Part shown: positions 29,240 through 38,016 of the stretch, in pieces | Numbering within the stretch: position 1 is the first letter of the stretch | Layout of the letters: every line of letters begins with the position of its first letter | Assembly: GCF_000744455.1 (NCBI RefSeq) | Contig: NZ_JQLY01000001.1 | Span: 310,001-374,000 of the forward strand | Source: Methanobacterium sp. SMA-27 | GTDB lineage: Archaea; Methanobacteriota; Methanobacteria; Methanobacteriales; Methanobacteriaceae | DNA: 64,000 bases | Direction of reading: 5' to 3' | Notes under the pieces: model-generated | What the model saw: the letters and a program-made list of their open reading frames with translations, nothing else | Database searches by the model: none | What the model was told of the DNA's origin: nothing | Program-made: the position numbers and the translations under genes

Positions 29240-29620
29240 TCATTTTTTTCCATCTATTTCATTAAATACTTCTTTTGCAATGTTTATCCCATTTATTGCC
29301 CGAGGAAATCCTGCATAAACTGCCATTTGAATAATTACTTCAATAACTTCTTGTCTGTTGCATCCAACATTCAGAGCACCTTTTATATGATCTTTGAGTT
29401 CTGGTTTTGTATCACCTATTGCTGTGAGGGCTGCAATAGTTGCGATCTCCCTGGATTTCAGGTCAAGACCAGGGCGTTCATAAACATCCCCATATGGAAA
29501 TTCAATAACGAAACGTCCAAGATCAGGTGCTATATCCTTTAAGTTTTCCATAAGGGCTTTGCTTGCCTCTGGATGTATTTTTTCAAGATTCTTTAAACCC
29601 TTACTGTATCTGTCTACCAA
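29240..29620 (-). CDS. Carboxymuconolactone decarboxylase family protein
   Basis: A 126-residue AhpD-fold protein of the 4-carboxymuconolactone decarboxylase type: [47 protein letters not shown], and a final helix. It has a single Cys, not CxxC. It is convergent with tatD (32 bases). AGGAGGT lies 6 bases before TTG 29620, so this is preferred to TTG 29626, which touches the SD. Confidence 0.8.
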   Translation of the reverse strand: MVDRYSKGLKNLEKIHPEASKALMENLKDIAPDLGRFVIEFPYGDVYERPGLDLKSREIATIAALTAIGDTKPELKDHIKGALNVGCNRQEVIEVIIQMAVYAGFPRAINGINIAKEVFNEIDGKK

Positions 29621-29947
29621 ATTCAAACCTCCTAATAATACACTTAATTTTTATATACTTGATTCAATTTCAGATATTATAAAGTGTTAAATCCAAGAAA
29701 TTTATTTTACAAGCTTTACACCTTAAATCTCCATTTTTTTATAGGTGTTTCAATTATTCTGATATCAATTTCATTAACTGATTTTTTATATTCTTTGGTT
29801 TTCTTTTTCTTATTTCTATTTAACTAAAAATAAACTTTCAGGAATAAGTAAATCATTTTTTTTGTAAGAAATTTTTCTATATCATATTAAAAATTATATT
29901 TTGGACCAAAAACTTTATATAATCTAAATAACTACTATTCATATACC
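29621..29947. promoter_or_regulatory. Divergent promoter region of CMD and tetR
   Basis: The 397-base gap has no ORF of interest. The tetR promoter has a TATA box TTTATATAA at about 29914-29922. The left part carries the promoter of the leftward CMD gene. Long T-rich stretches make other elements hard to see. Confidence 0.45.
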
Positions 29948-29981
29948 TGACTCAGAGTCATATACAAAATTCTTAGTCATA
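29948..29981 (+). promoter_or_regulatory. Candidate TetR operator
   Basis: TGACTCAGAGTCA (29948-29960) is a perfect 13-base palindrome located about 26 bases after the TATA box, i.e. around the expected transcription start. The half-site AGTCATA (29956-29962) recurs at 29975-29981. An autorepressor operator 60 bases before the regulator is the simplest reading, but binding is inference. Confidence 0.55.
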
Positions 29982-30017
29982 GATAAGATCTAAATTCATT
30001 ATTGATAGGTGAAAAGT

Positions 30018-30671
30018 ATGTCACTTGGAAAATGGAAAGAAAGAGAAAGAGAACAACGTCGAAATGATATTATTAATGCAGCTAGAAAATTGTTTGTTGA
30101 TAGAGACTTTGATGAAGTCTCAATGGATGAAATAGCAGAAAATATTGGTCTTGGTAAAAGTACACTTTATCTTTATTTTAAAAATAAAGAAGCATTGTAC
30201 TTTGCCATAGAATTACGTGGTATACAAATTTGGGTTGAAATGGTTAAAGAGGAAGTAAAAAAAGGAAAAACTGGTTTAGAAAAGTTAATATTATACATAA
30301 ATGCAACCAGGGAGTTTTCTAAGAAATATCCTAATTGTTTAAGGATGTTGTATTCTCCTACAAATAATAAAAAACAATTTGATATGAATAAACTGAACAG
30401 TAGTGAAGAATTTCAAGAAGTAAGGGGATTATTTAAAGAATTAATGTTCATAGGAATAGATTCAATACAAACAGGTAAAAATGATGGTGAAATCAGACCA
30501 GATGTGGATCCTGTGGAAGCAACTGTCCTCCTATCGGTGATCATCAATGGTATGGTGAATATGGGGAGTTGGAGTAAAGAAATATTGGAAAGCAAGGGAA
30601 TTAATGAACAGAAATTTACCAATGATACAGGAGATCTATTCCTTCATATGTTGTCAGAAAATATTAAATAA
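30018..30671 (+). CDS. TetR/AcrR-family transcriptional regulator
   Basis: A 217-residue regulator. The N-terminal HTH (about 15-60) reads DIINAARKLFVDRDFDEVSM, then DEIAENIGLGKSTLYLYFKNKEALY, a canonical TetR DNA-binding domain. The ligand domain is unspecific. ATG 30018 follows AGGTGAA. The next two genes (DUF169, MFS) are rightward; the DUF169 gene starts 41 bases later, so it is probably co-transcribed, and the regulator likely controls the efflux pump. Confidence 0.92.
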   Translation: MSLGKWKEREREQRRNDIINAARKLFVDRDFDEVSMDEIAENIGLGKSTLYLYFKNKEALYFAIELRGIQIWVEMVKEEVKKGKTGLEKLILYINATREFSKKYPNCLRMLYSPTNNKKQFDMNKLNSSEEFQEVRGLFKELMFIGIDSIQTGKNDGEIRPDVDPVEATVLLSVIINGMVNMGSWSKEILESKGINEQKFTNDTGDLFLHMLSENIK

Positions 30672-30712
30672 GTAAGAATAGAGCAAAAAATGCAATAATA
30701 GAGGTGTTAAAT

Positions 30713-31399
30713 ATGGATTATAATGAATTTGGGGAAAAATTGAATGAATTTCTAAAATTGGAAAATGAACCAGTGGCCATAAAATGGTCTGTAAAAGAGC
30801 CAAAAAATGTTGAAAAGGAAGAAGAAAAATCAAGTTTTTGCACAAAACTTATGAAAGCCATGAAAGGCGAAATGTTCTATTCAACTGCTGAGGAAGAGGG
30901 ATGTATGGGTAGTGCAAGATATTCTGGACTTAAGGACATACGTGAATACTCTGCAAATGTACAAAGCGGTGCATTTATGGTTCCAAAAGGATTATATAAG
31001 GATATTCCTGCAGTGCAACGTTCAAGGAAAGATGAAACATACATAAATCCTGGAATTTTTAATGCAGTCGTTTTCGCTCCCTTAAATAAGGCAGAATTTG
31101 AACCAGATGTGATATTTATGATATGTAATGCGAAACAGGGAATGGAAATACTACATGCAAATGCTTATGATTCTGGAGAACATGGACTAGGTGCTGACGC
31201 AGTTCCGATATGCAGTTCAATGGCTGCAACTCCTTATATGACTGGAAAAGTCACTTATGGATTCGGCGACGTTGCTGCAAGGAAAAATATGGATCTCGAT
31301 CAAGAAGATATTATGATTAGTATTCCTGGAAGTGACTTGTCCCGTATAGTTTCTAATTTAGGAGAAATGCGAACTAAAATGTTCTTTAAGGAAGAATGA
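30713..31399 (+). CDS. DUF169 family protein
   Basis: A 228-residue protein matching DUF169: PVAIKWSVKEP near the start, GEMFYSTAEEEGCMGSARY, VFAPLNKAEFEPDVIFMICNAKQ, and SSMAATPYMTGKVTYGFGD. DUF169 proteins are common in anaerobes; a role in redox or metal or tetrapyrrole-like binding has been proposed without proof. GAGGTG precedes ATG 30713. It sits in the tetR-MFS group. Confidence 0.85.
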   Translation: MDYNEFGEKLNEFLKLENEPVAIKWSVKEPKNVEKEEEKSSFCTKLMKAMKGEMFYSTAEEEGCMGSARYSGLKDIREYSANVQSGAFMVPKGLYKDIPAVQRSRKDETYINPGIFNAVVFAPLNKAEFEPDVIFMICNAKQGMEILHANAYDSGEHGLGADAVPICSSMAATPYMTGKVTYGFGDVAARKNMDLDQEDIMISIPGSDLSRIVSNLGEMRTKMFFKEE

Positions 31400-31469
31400 T
31401 TTTTCAATAATTATTATATTTTTTTAGTAAATCATGTAATTAAAAATAAATTTAAACCCTTAAATGAAT

Positions 31470-31487
31470 CGCTAAAAATATTAAGCG
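31470..31487 (+). promoter_or_regulatory. Weak inverted repeat before the MFS gene
   Basis: CGCT and AGCG flank an AT-rich spacer, about 34 bases before the MFS gene and close to where transcription from the TAAAAATAAATTT element would begin. It does not resemble the TGACTC palindrome before tetR. Confidence 0.25.
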
Positions 31488-31520
31488 TATTATCTATAAC
31501 TAGGCCACAAGAGTGAAATT

Positions 31521-32981
31521 ATGAATTATGAAAGCCAATATGACCTAACTAAAGATCAGATAAACATGATTATGGCTGGATTGATGGTTGGGCTCCTTGT
31601 AGCTGCATTTGATTATTCAATCATGGCAACAGCTATGCCTAAGGTTATTAATAGTCTACATGGTATGGAATATTATGTATGGCCATTTACATCTTATATG
31701 TTGTCTTCAACCATCGCAATAATCCTTTTTGGTAAATTATCGGATATTTACGGTAGGAAACATATTTTGATTGCAGGGATCATCACATTTGTTATAACTT
31801 CAGTCATGTGTGGTTTTGCAACCAATATGTTTCAATTGATCCTATTTAGAGGACTTCAGGGAATTGGTGGAGGAATTTTAATATCCCTACCATTTATAGT
31901 GGTTGGAGAAATTTTCAGCCCCAGAGAAAGGGCCAAATATATGGGGATACTCGCATCAGTGTTTGGTCTTGCAGACGTTTTGGGGCCAATTATTGGTGGT
32001 GTAATTACAGATTCCTTCGGTTGGGGATGGGTGTTTTTTATAAATGTTCCAGTTGGGATCGCTGCAATAACCATGATTCTTTATTCGCTTCCAAACTTTA
32101 AATTGCCAGATGTTAAAAAAGTCATTGATTATTCGGGGATCATCACCTTTACATTAGCTTTAAGCACAATTTTCCTTGCAATAACACTTGCAGGAGATAT
32201 AAATAAATATCCGTTAGATGAGATAGCTGTACTCATTTTATTTTCAATATTCATGTTTGCATTGGCTGAGAAAAAAGCAGTAGAACCTATTTTGCCTTTA
32301 AATCTTTTTAAAAATTCAATATTTAATGTATCATCATTAGAAAGTTTTATAGCAAGTGCATTGATGTTTAGTGGGATAATTTATGTCCCATTATTTGCAC
32401 AAGGCGTTTTAGGTATGAGTGCTACAAATTCTGGACTTATAATGATTCCTATGTTTTTAAGTCTTACAATAACCTCAATAATCACTGGACAAATCATATC
32501 AAGGACAGGAAAATATAAAAAGCTTGTCATTGTTGAATTTGTTATAACAGGAATAGGAGTTATGCTTCTTGCTACAATGAATGTGAATACACCATATTAT
32601 CTGTTATTAGCATATTCAACTGTCCTTGGTATTGGTTCGGGAATGGCTTATAACATATTCAATGTAGCAGTGCAGAATGCATTTACCCTTCGAGAAATAG
32701 GTATTGTAACAGCTTCTATGCGGTTTTTCAGAAATGTAGGCACTATAGTATTCGTTCCAATATTTGGATATATAATGAATTTCACTTTAGGAAGTTCAAC
32801 CGCAGTTACATTTAGTAAAACTCAAGCTTTGGTACTTTCTATCCAGAATATTTTCATCGTAGCTATTTTATTATCATTTGTAGGGCTGGTTGTTGCGTTC
32901 TTCCTTAAAGAAATACCTTTAGGGGATATGCTTATAACTCAAGAAGAAGTTAGTGAAGGACAGCTAGAAAAAGCGAAATAA
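31521..32981 (+). CDS. MFS multidrug efflux transporter (DHA2, 14 TM)
   Basis: A 486-residue integral membrane protein. Motif A GKLSDIYGRKH between TM2 and 3 and motif C GLADVLGPIIGG in TM5 mark a proton-driven drug exporter; the size and hydropathy agree with 14 spans. It is most likely regulated by the TetR encoded two genes upstream. No substrate can be assigned. It could respond to bile-like, antimicrobial or organic acid stress, which is inference. Confidence 0.9.
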   Translation: MNYESQYDLTKDQINMIMAGLMVGLLVAAFDYSIMATAMPKVINSLHGMEYYVWPFTSYMLSSTIAIILFGKLSDIYGRKHILIAGIITFVITSVMCGFATNMFQLILFRGLQGIGGGILISLPFIVVGEIFSPRERAKYMGILASVFGLADVLGPIIGGVITDSFGWGWVFFINVPVGIAAITMILYSLPNFKLPDVKKVIDYSGIITFTLALSTIFLAITLAGDINKYPLDEIAVLILFSIFMFALAEKKAVEPILPLNLFKNSIFNVSSLESFIASALMFSGIIYVPLFAQGVLGMSATNSGLIMIPMFLSLTITSIITGQIISRTGKYKKLVIVEFVITGIGVMLLATMNVNTPYYLLLAYSTVLGIGSGMAYNIFNVAVQNAFTLREIGIVTASMRFFRNVGTIVFVPIFGYIMNFTLGSSTAVTFSKTQALVLSIQNIFIVAILLSFVGLVVAFFLKEIPLGDMLITQEEVSEGQLEKAK

Positions 32982-33105
32982 CTTCTTTTTATTTAATTTT
33001 ATTCCTCATAGTCATTTATTAAAATATAATTCATTAATATTAATAAAATGACTTAAATAATTGTAAATCAGGATTTATTTAAATTTATAAATGGAGATTG
33101 ATAAA

Positions 33106-33927
33106 ATGATTAGAGTAGCTGTAACAGGCGCAGGTGGAAGAATGGCTTCCAAAATTATTAAATCCATACTTAAACAGGAAGATATGAAAGTAGTTGCAGC
33201 TGTAGGGACACCAAATACTCCTTTTGAAGGAAAGGATATTGGTGAAGTAATAGGTGTAGGAATGATTGATGTTCAAGTAAAGGGTGCCCAGAAACTTGCT
33301 GAAGTTTTAAAGGAAAAGAAACCAGATGTTCTGGTTGATTTTACTAAAGCAAATGCAGCTGTGGATACAATCAAAACTTCTGCAGATTGTGATGTTAATG
33401 TAGTTGTAGGTACAACTGGATTTTCAGAAGAGCAAATGGATGAAATAAAAAGATCTATCGAAGGAAATAAGATAAAAGCAGTTATCGCTCCAAACATGGC
33501 AGTAGGTGTGAATGCGTTCTTTAAAATCATTGAAGACCTTGCAAAGATTCTTAATGATTATGATATTGAAATAATAGAAGCTCATCATAAAAATAAAGTG
33601 GATGCCCCTTCAGGAACTGCTGTTAAAACTTATGAAATTATAGCTGAGGCACTTAGAAAAAATAAAGATGAAACTTACGTCTATGGTAGGCAAGGAATTG
33701 TAGGTGCACGAACTTCTGGAGAAATAGGAATGCATGCAGTTCGTGGAGGGGATATCGTTGGAGATCATACCGTACTTTTTGCCGGCGAAGGAGAGCGAAT
33801 TGAAATTGTCCATAGAGCACATAGCAGACAAGTATTTGTAACGGGAGTAATTAAATCAGTAAGATATGTTGTTGGAGCTTCTGAAGGAAAAATAAGTGAC
33901 ATGGGAGATGTTCTAGGTATAAAATAA
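33106..33927 (+). CDS. dapB: 4-hydroxy-tetrahydrodipicolinate reductase
   Basis: A 273-residue enzyme of lysine/diaminopimelate synthesis. The N-terminal AVTGAGGRMAS binds NAD(P)H, VVVGTTGFS follows, and the active-site segment EAHHKNKVDAPSGTA carries the catalytic histidines and lysine. ATG 33106 follows GGAGATTGAT; the in-frame ATG 33091 is near the TATA-like TTTAAATTTATAAAT. It is alone here, separate from other lysine genes. Confidence 0.95.
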   Translation: MIRVAVTGAGGRMASKIIKSILKQEDMKVVAAVGTPNTPFEGKDIGEVIGVGMIDVQVKGAQKLAEVLKEKKPDVLVDFTKANAAVDTIKTSADCDVNVVVGTTGFSEEQMDEIKRSIEGNKIKAVIAPNMAVGVNAFFKIIEDLAKILNDYDIEIIEAHHKNKVDAPSGTAVKTYEIIAEALRKNKDETYVYGRQGIVGARTSGEIGMHAVRGGDIVGDHTVLFAGEGERIEIVHRAHSRQVFVTGVIKSVRYVVGASEGKISDMGDVLGIK

Positions 33928-33938
33928 AATGAAGATGC

Positions 33939-33947
33939 TTTTTTTTT
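33939..33947 (+). terminator. Poly-T terminator after dapB
   Basis: A nine-T run begins 12 bases after the dapB stop. No hairpin is visible, which is sufficient for archaeal termination. Confidence 0.5.
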
Positions 33948-34198
33948 AACTTTAATAATTTATATAAAATAAGTTAAATTATGAGTAAAAAAATCAGCTT
34001 AGAGTCTGATAATTTATCTTATCTATTTTTAAATAGTGGCATTATGATTTTGATATAATTTAAAGAGTTTAGCTAATTATGATTAAAATCATATTTTCAA
34101 CAAACCTATATGTAATATCATTAAATTTACCTCAGTAGTAAATAAAGATAATAAACAATATACTTACAAATTCAAAAATACTGTGTTGTGGATACCAA

Positions 34199-34870
34199 AT
34201 GACAACAGAAAACATTAAAAAACCATATGTAATTCTGAACTGTGCAATGACCCTTGATGGGAAAATAGCAACTAAAACAGGCAGTTCTGAGATATCGGGT
34301 AAAATGGATCTATTGCGGGTTCATGAACTTCGTAAAAAAGTTGATGCTATAATGGTGGGGATAAATACTGTGTTAGCCGATGATCCAAAACTCACAGTTC
34401 ATAAAATTCAGGCAAGTCCAGAAGATAATCCATTGAGAGTTGTTATTGACAGCAAGGCTAGAACACCGCTCTTTTCAAGGGTTTTAAATTCGGATGCTCC
34501 AACAATAATTGCAGTTTCAGAGATTGCTGATTCTGAAAAAATTGAAAAGTTGGGTGAAAAAGCAGAAGTAATTGTTTGCGGCAAGAATCATGTTGATCTT
34601 GATTTACTAATGGAAAAACTTGCTTTAAAAGGTGTTAAAACACTTATGTTAGAGGGAGGATCAACTCTAAATTACTCAATGATAATTGGAGATCTTGTAT
34701 CTGAAGTTCGTGTTTGCATAGCTCCAATGATAGCAGGGGGAAAGGAAGCTAAAACACTTGCAGATGGTGATGGAGTCCAATACATGAAGGATGCTGTAAA
34801 ACTCAAATTAAAAAAAAGTTACAATTTGGAAGAAGACCTAATTTTAGAATATCAAGTTATCTCCCAATAA
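34199..34870 (+). CDS. 2,5-diamino-6-(ribosylamino)-pyrimidinone 5'-phosphate reductase
   Basis: A 223-residue reductase of the RibD C-terminal family in the archaeal riboflavin pathway. It reduces the ribosylamino side chain, before deamination. VILNCAMTLDGKIATKTG, VDAIMVGINTVLADDPKLT, LEGGSTLNYSMI and the acidic C-terminal strand are typical. It lacks a deaminase domain, as expected for archaea. Two further genes of this pathway, riboflavin synthase and arfB, are elsewhere in the window. Confidence 0.9.
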   Translation: MTTENIKKPYVILNCAMTLDGKIATKTGSSEISGKMDLLRVHELRKKVDAIMVGINTVLADDPKLTVHKIQASPEDNPLRVVIDSKARTPLFSRVLNSDAPTIIAVSEIADSEKIEKLGEKAEVIVCGKNHVDLDLLMEKLALKGVKTLMLEGGSTLNYSMIIGDLVSEVRVCIAPMIAGGKEAKTLADGDGVQYMKDAVKLKLKKSYNLEEDLILEYQVISQ

Positions 34871-34879
34871 ATTAATTTG

Positions 34880-35035
34880 CTAAGGTTTTTTCATTATCAT
34901 ATAAACTCCAATTGCGGCTAAACCAATTGCAACTAACCAGATTAAAATATCAAAGAACTGGGGTATTGCATATTTTACAACAACTATTAAAAGTGCAACA
35001 ATTATATAACATATTCCGAGTATTGTATTGTTCAT
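34880..35035 (-). CDS. Small membrane protein, 51 residues
   Basis: Read on the minus strand from ATG 35035 with GAGGTGG 6 bases upstream to a TAG at 34880. The protein begins MNNTILGICYIIVALLIVVV and has two predicted membrane helices (about 4-22 and 30-46) and a Lys-Lys-Pro end. The SD and hydropathy make it a convincing gene, although it is short. It lies 27 bases after the PHP stop, in the same direction, so it may be co-transcribed. Confidence 0.65.
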   Translation of the reverse strand: MNNTILGICYIIVALLIVVVKYAIPQFFDILIWLVAIGLAAIGVYMIMKKP

Positions 35036-35062
35036 AAATCCACCTCATATCTTTCTAAAGAT

Positions 35063-35731
35063 CTACTTTAACAAACCTTTTTTTCTTAGAATCCTCTCAG
35101 GATTATCTTTTAAAGCTTTTTTTATCTCTTTATCATGTAATCCTGCACCTAGACCTATTTTATAAGCCATTTCATAGGATATAAGATCTCCAGGCATATG
35201 TGTATCTGTGTTAATAACCAGATCTGCCCCTACATCAATTGCCAGCTTTGCAACATGTCCATTTCCAAGACAATGCCCTCTTCTGGAACTTATTTCTAGA
35301 GCAATACCATTTTCCTTGGCAACTTCTACTTCTTCAACTGTTATAAGGCCAGGATGTGCGAGGATATCTACTTCGGGACAGTTAACTGCACTCCAGTTAG
35401 TTCCTTCAATCACAGGTTCAACAATTGTTTCACCATGTACAACAACAATTTCTGCACCAAACTTCCTTGCTTGATGGGCAAGTTTATCAATAATTTCGGC
35501 AGGTGCATGGGTTATTTCTGCTCCTGGAATAATTTCTATGTCCCAGTTGTCCCTTATGTCTATAACTGCATTTATTACTTTACCAACACACTCAATATTA
35601 GATGCATCAACATGGTCTGTTATTGCAACAGCACTGTGATTTAATACCTGAGCACGTCGTGCTATTTCTGATGGTAAAAGTTCACCATCGCTGAATATAC
35701 TGTGTGTGTGGAGATCTATTCTTTTTTTAAT
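35063..35731 (-). CDS. PHP-domain phosphoesterase (apparent ATT start)
   Basis: A 222-residue PHP phosphoesterase/histidinol-phosphatase-like protein. Metal ligands are visible in [49 protein letters not shown], and NTDTHMPGD. No ATG, GTG or TTG exists in frame before the first metal motif; the frame is open to a TAA upstream. ATT at 35731 lies 7 bases after GGAGG and would give [11 protein letters not shown]. An ATG a little upstream is out of frame by one base across a run of seven A, so a sequencing indel is the alternative. A GTG at 35413 would remove half the enzyme. Confidence 0.85.
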   Translation of the reverse strand: MKKRIDLHTHSIFSDGELLPSEIARRAQVLNHSAVAITDHVDASNIECVGKVINAVIDIRDNWDIEIIPGAEITHAPAEIIDKLAHQARKFGAEIVVVHGETIVEPVIEGTNWSAVNCPEVDILAHPGLITVEEVEVAKENGIALEISSRRGHCLGNGHVAKLAIDVGADLVINTDTHMPGDLISYEMAYKIGLGAGLHDKEIKKALKDNPERILRKKGLLK

Positions 35732-36298
35732 ATGGAATCCTCCATTACCTCTATTTGATTATTTATGGGTTATTCTTTTCAGTCGAAAAGGTTAACACAT
35801 TTTTCTCATGTTTGAATAGGATCTTCATGATATACTAAACTTTTGATTATTCTTTCATAAAATTATATCTAACAATTCTAAACTTATTTGTACAATACAT
35901 GAATCTCACATAAAACATTATTTTATTATTTAAAAAGTTAAAGTCAGTAATAATGTGATCATTTGAATATGCACTTCCATTAGATTTCAACACCAACATC
36001 TTTCTTTCTTTTCAATTTGAAATATTTAAAATTAATTAGAAATAAGGGATATCTGAATTTAAGAACAGTTTGTAGTTTGAATAAAAAAGCTAATGAGAAT
36101 TATTAATGCTTAGATAAATATTAAACTGTTAATTACTTTTCAAACCAATAGTCAAGTATATTTTCAGTTCAAAATTACCTTAATTACTTTAATAAAACTA
36201 TATGTCTTGTTGGAGACTTGAGTTTTTCCTGGAGCAAGTAATATCCCTATAAAAAAGAATAAAGGTATCCAATTCATAACTATATTATAGTGATAAAA
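35732..36298. other. Divergent intergenic region without a gene
   Basis: 567 AT-rich bases between the PHP gene and the pantoate kinase gene. A leftward hydrophobic frame around 36164-36361 has no SD and overlaps the start of the kinase, so it is not called. A TATA-like element for the kinase is not clear. No RNA gene or repeat is seen. Confidence 0.45.
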
Positions 36299-37192
36299 AT
36301 GAAATGTTCTATTTTCGCACCATCTCATATAACCGGATTTTTTGAAATAATTGATAATCAAAACCCATTAAAGAGAGGATCCTGTGGTGCAGGTGTAGCA
36401 ATGGATAAGGGTGTAATTACCAATCTTAAAATATTTGATACGAATTCCTCAGATAGTTTAAAGACTAGTGTAACCATTAATGGAGAGGAAGATGTTAGAA
36501 ATACTACCATAACCTTTAAAATAATTGAGATTATGGAAAGGGAATTTAATATTAGTAAACTCGTTGAGGAAAAGTCAATCAGTATTGATCATGTATTAGA
36601 AGTACCCATAGGTGCAGGATTTGGAACCTCAGCAGCATGTGCACTTGGAACTGCCCTTTCAATAGCAAAGATTCTTGAATTAGATATAACCTATAATAAA
36701 GCCACAAGCATAGCTCATCTTGCAGAAATTGAAATGGAAAGCGGATTGGGGGATGTGATTGCCGAGGTAAATGGAGGTATCACATTAAGAATAAAAGAAG
36801 GAGCTCCAGGATTTGGCGTAACAGACAAAATGATATTAAAAAAGGATTTATATGTAATATGCAAGAGTTTAGGGGGTATTGAAACATCAGAAATAATCGG
36901 TGATCCAATCCACAAAAAAAGAATCAACAACACAGGCAGAAACATGTTAAGCATGTTATTAAAAAATCCTGTTCCCGAATTTTTCCTTAAACTATCAAAT
37001 AAATTTGCAATGGAAACAGGACTTCTTAGTACTGAAGTATCCGACATTATAAATATTCTTCAAGAAGAAAGTATGGGTGCATCAATGGCAATGCTTGGAA
37101 ATACAGCATTTGCACTATCTGAAACACCAGATACAACTCTTGATAACGTTATAATTTCTAAAATTGATTCTTATGGATGTAGATTCCTTTGA
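36299..37192 (+). CDS. Pantoate kinase (GHMP family)
   Basis: A 297-residue GHMP kinase of the archaeal CoA route (pantoate to 4-phosphopantoate). FAPSHITGFFEIIDNQNP, GSCGAGVAMDKGV, and the ATP loop EVPIGAGFGTSAACALGTAL are characteristic of pantoate kinase rather than mevalonate kinase. ATG 36299 has GTGAT 4 bases upstream; the GTG 36290 is in the SD. Phosphopantothenate synthetase is not in the window. Confidence 0.9.
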   Translation: MKCSIFAPSHITGFFEIIDNQNPLKRGSCGAGVAMDKGVITNLKIFDTNSSDSLKTSVTINGEEDVRNTTITFKIIEIMEREFNISKLVEEKSISIDHVLEVPIGAGFGTSAACALGTALSIAKILELDITYNKATSIAHLAEIEMESGLGDVIAEVNGGITLRIKEGAPGFGVTDKMILKKDLYVICKSLGGIETSEIIGDPIHKKRINNTGRNMLSMLLKNPVPEFFLKLSNKFAMETGLLSTEVSDIINILQEESMGASMAMLGNTAFALSETPDTTLDNVIISKIDSYGCRFL

Positions 37193-37197
37193 ATCCA

Positions 37198-37998
37198 TTA
37201 TTTTTGAAATTCTTCCGATGAAACATTTTCTATACTATATCTCAATCCTTCATGTTCTAATTTTTTTGTCAAACTCTTACTCATTTTTCCAACAGCAAAT
37301 ACCAACACATTAAGTCCCCTTTTTGCAGCTGCAACAGTTGCATATGGAGTTGCGAATTCAAAATCAGTTTGGATTCCAATTTTGTTTGTCACAGCTCTTG
37401 AAACTGTGCCCATGATTCCAATCCTATCAAATCCACGTGCATAAATTTCTTCGATCTCTCCCATGTTGCATGCCCTGGACCCTCCTTCGTTAATGGTTGG
37501 AACCTGTATTATAACCACATGTCCGGGTTGGAGTTTAATTGTACCTCCAAGTTTAATAAGGGCAACATCATCCCCCTTAGAAGCTGAATTTAAAACTTCA
37601 GCATAGGCAGATTTTTTTTCTTTTCCAGCATATAATGTGCCTTTATCCATTTCTAACCATACTGTTTCACCAGTTTTCATATTTTCCCTGGCTAATGCCG
37701 GCCATACTGATTTATAAGTATTCATGGTATCCAGTACATTATCTGCATATTTTCTAAGGTTTACAGCTTCATTTTTAACCTTTTCAATGCCTCGTTTGGT
37801 TATCTTATATCTGGCATTACCCATACCTGTTTCAACGAAGCCATCATCAACAAGACTCTTTATATTTTCTGAAACAGCCTGCACAGTAATATCAAGCTTT
37901 TTAGCTATGTCCTTCTGTCTTAAATGGGGTTGTTCTCTTGCTATCTCTGCTAGTATTTGGAATCTTGTGAGTTCGCCCTTTTTCTTGAAAACCTTCAT
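37198..37998 (-). CDS. Winged-helix predicted transcriptional regulator
   Basis: A 266-residue archaeal regulator. The N-terminus holds a MarR-like winged helix ([31 protein letters not shown], about 28-60), and the C-terminal 180 residues form an unrecognised alpha/beta domain with [15 protein letters not shown] and [15 protein letters not shown]. That domain could sense a nucleotide or small ligand. It is convergent with the pantoate kinase gene (5 bases between stops) and follows recJ on the same strand by 18 bases, so it may be co-expressed with recJ. Confidence 0.75.
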   Translation of the reverse strand: MKVFKKKGELTRFQILAEIAREQPHLRQKDIAKKLDITVQAVSENIKSLVDDGFVETGMGNARYKITKRGIEKVKNEAVNLRKYADNVLDTMNTYKSVWPALARENMKTGETVWLEMDKGTLYAGKEKKSAYAEVLNSASKGDDVALIKLGGTIKLQPGHVVIIQVPTINEGGSRACNMGEIEEIYARGFDRIGIMGTVSRAVTNKIGIQTDFEFATPYATVAAAKRGLNVLVFAVGKMSKSLTKKLEHEGLRYSIENVSSEEFQK

Positions 37999-38016
37999 GG
38001 TTTACTCCCCACTTAT

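Noticed and set aside
35063..35413. PHP gene starting at GTG 35413
   Set aside because: It removes HTHS, TDH and other metal ligands that are encoded in the same open frame upstream.
36164..36361. 65-codon minus frame with a hydrophobic segment
   Set aside because: It overlaps the start of pantoate kinase, has no SD and resembles antisense of a charged sequence.
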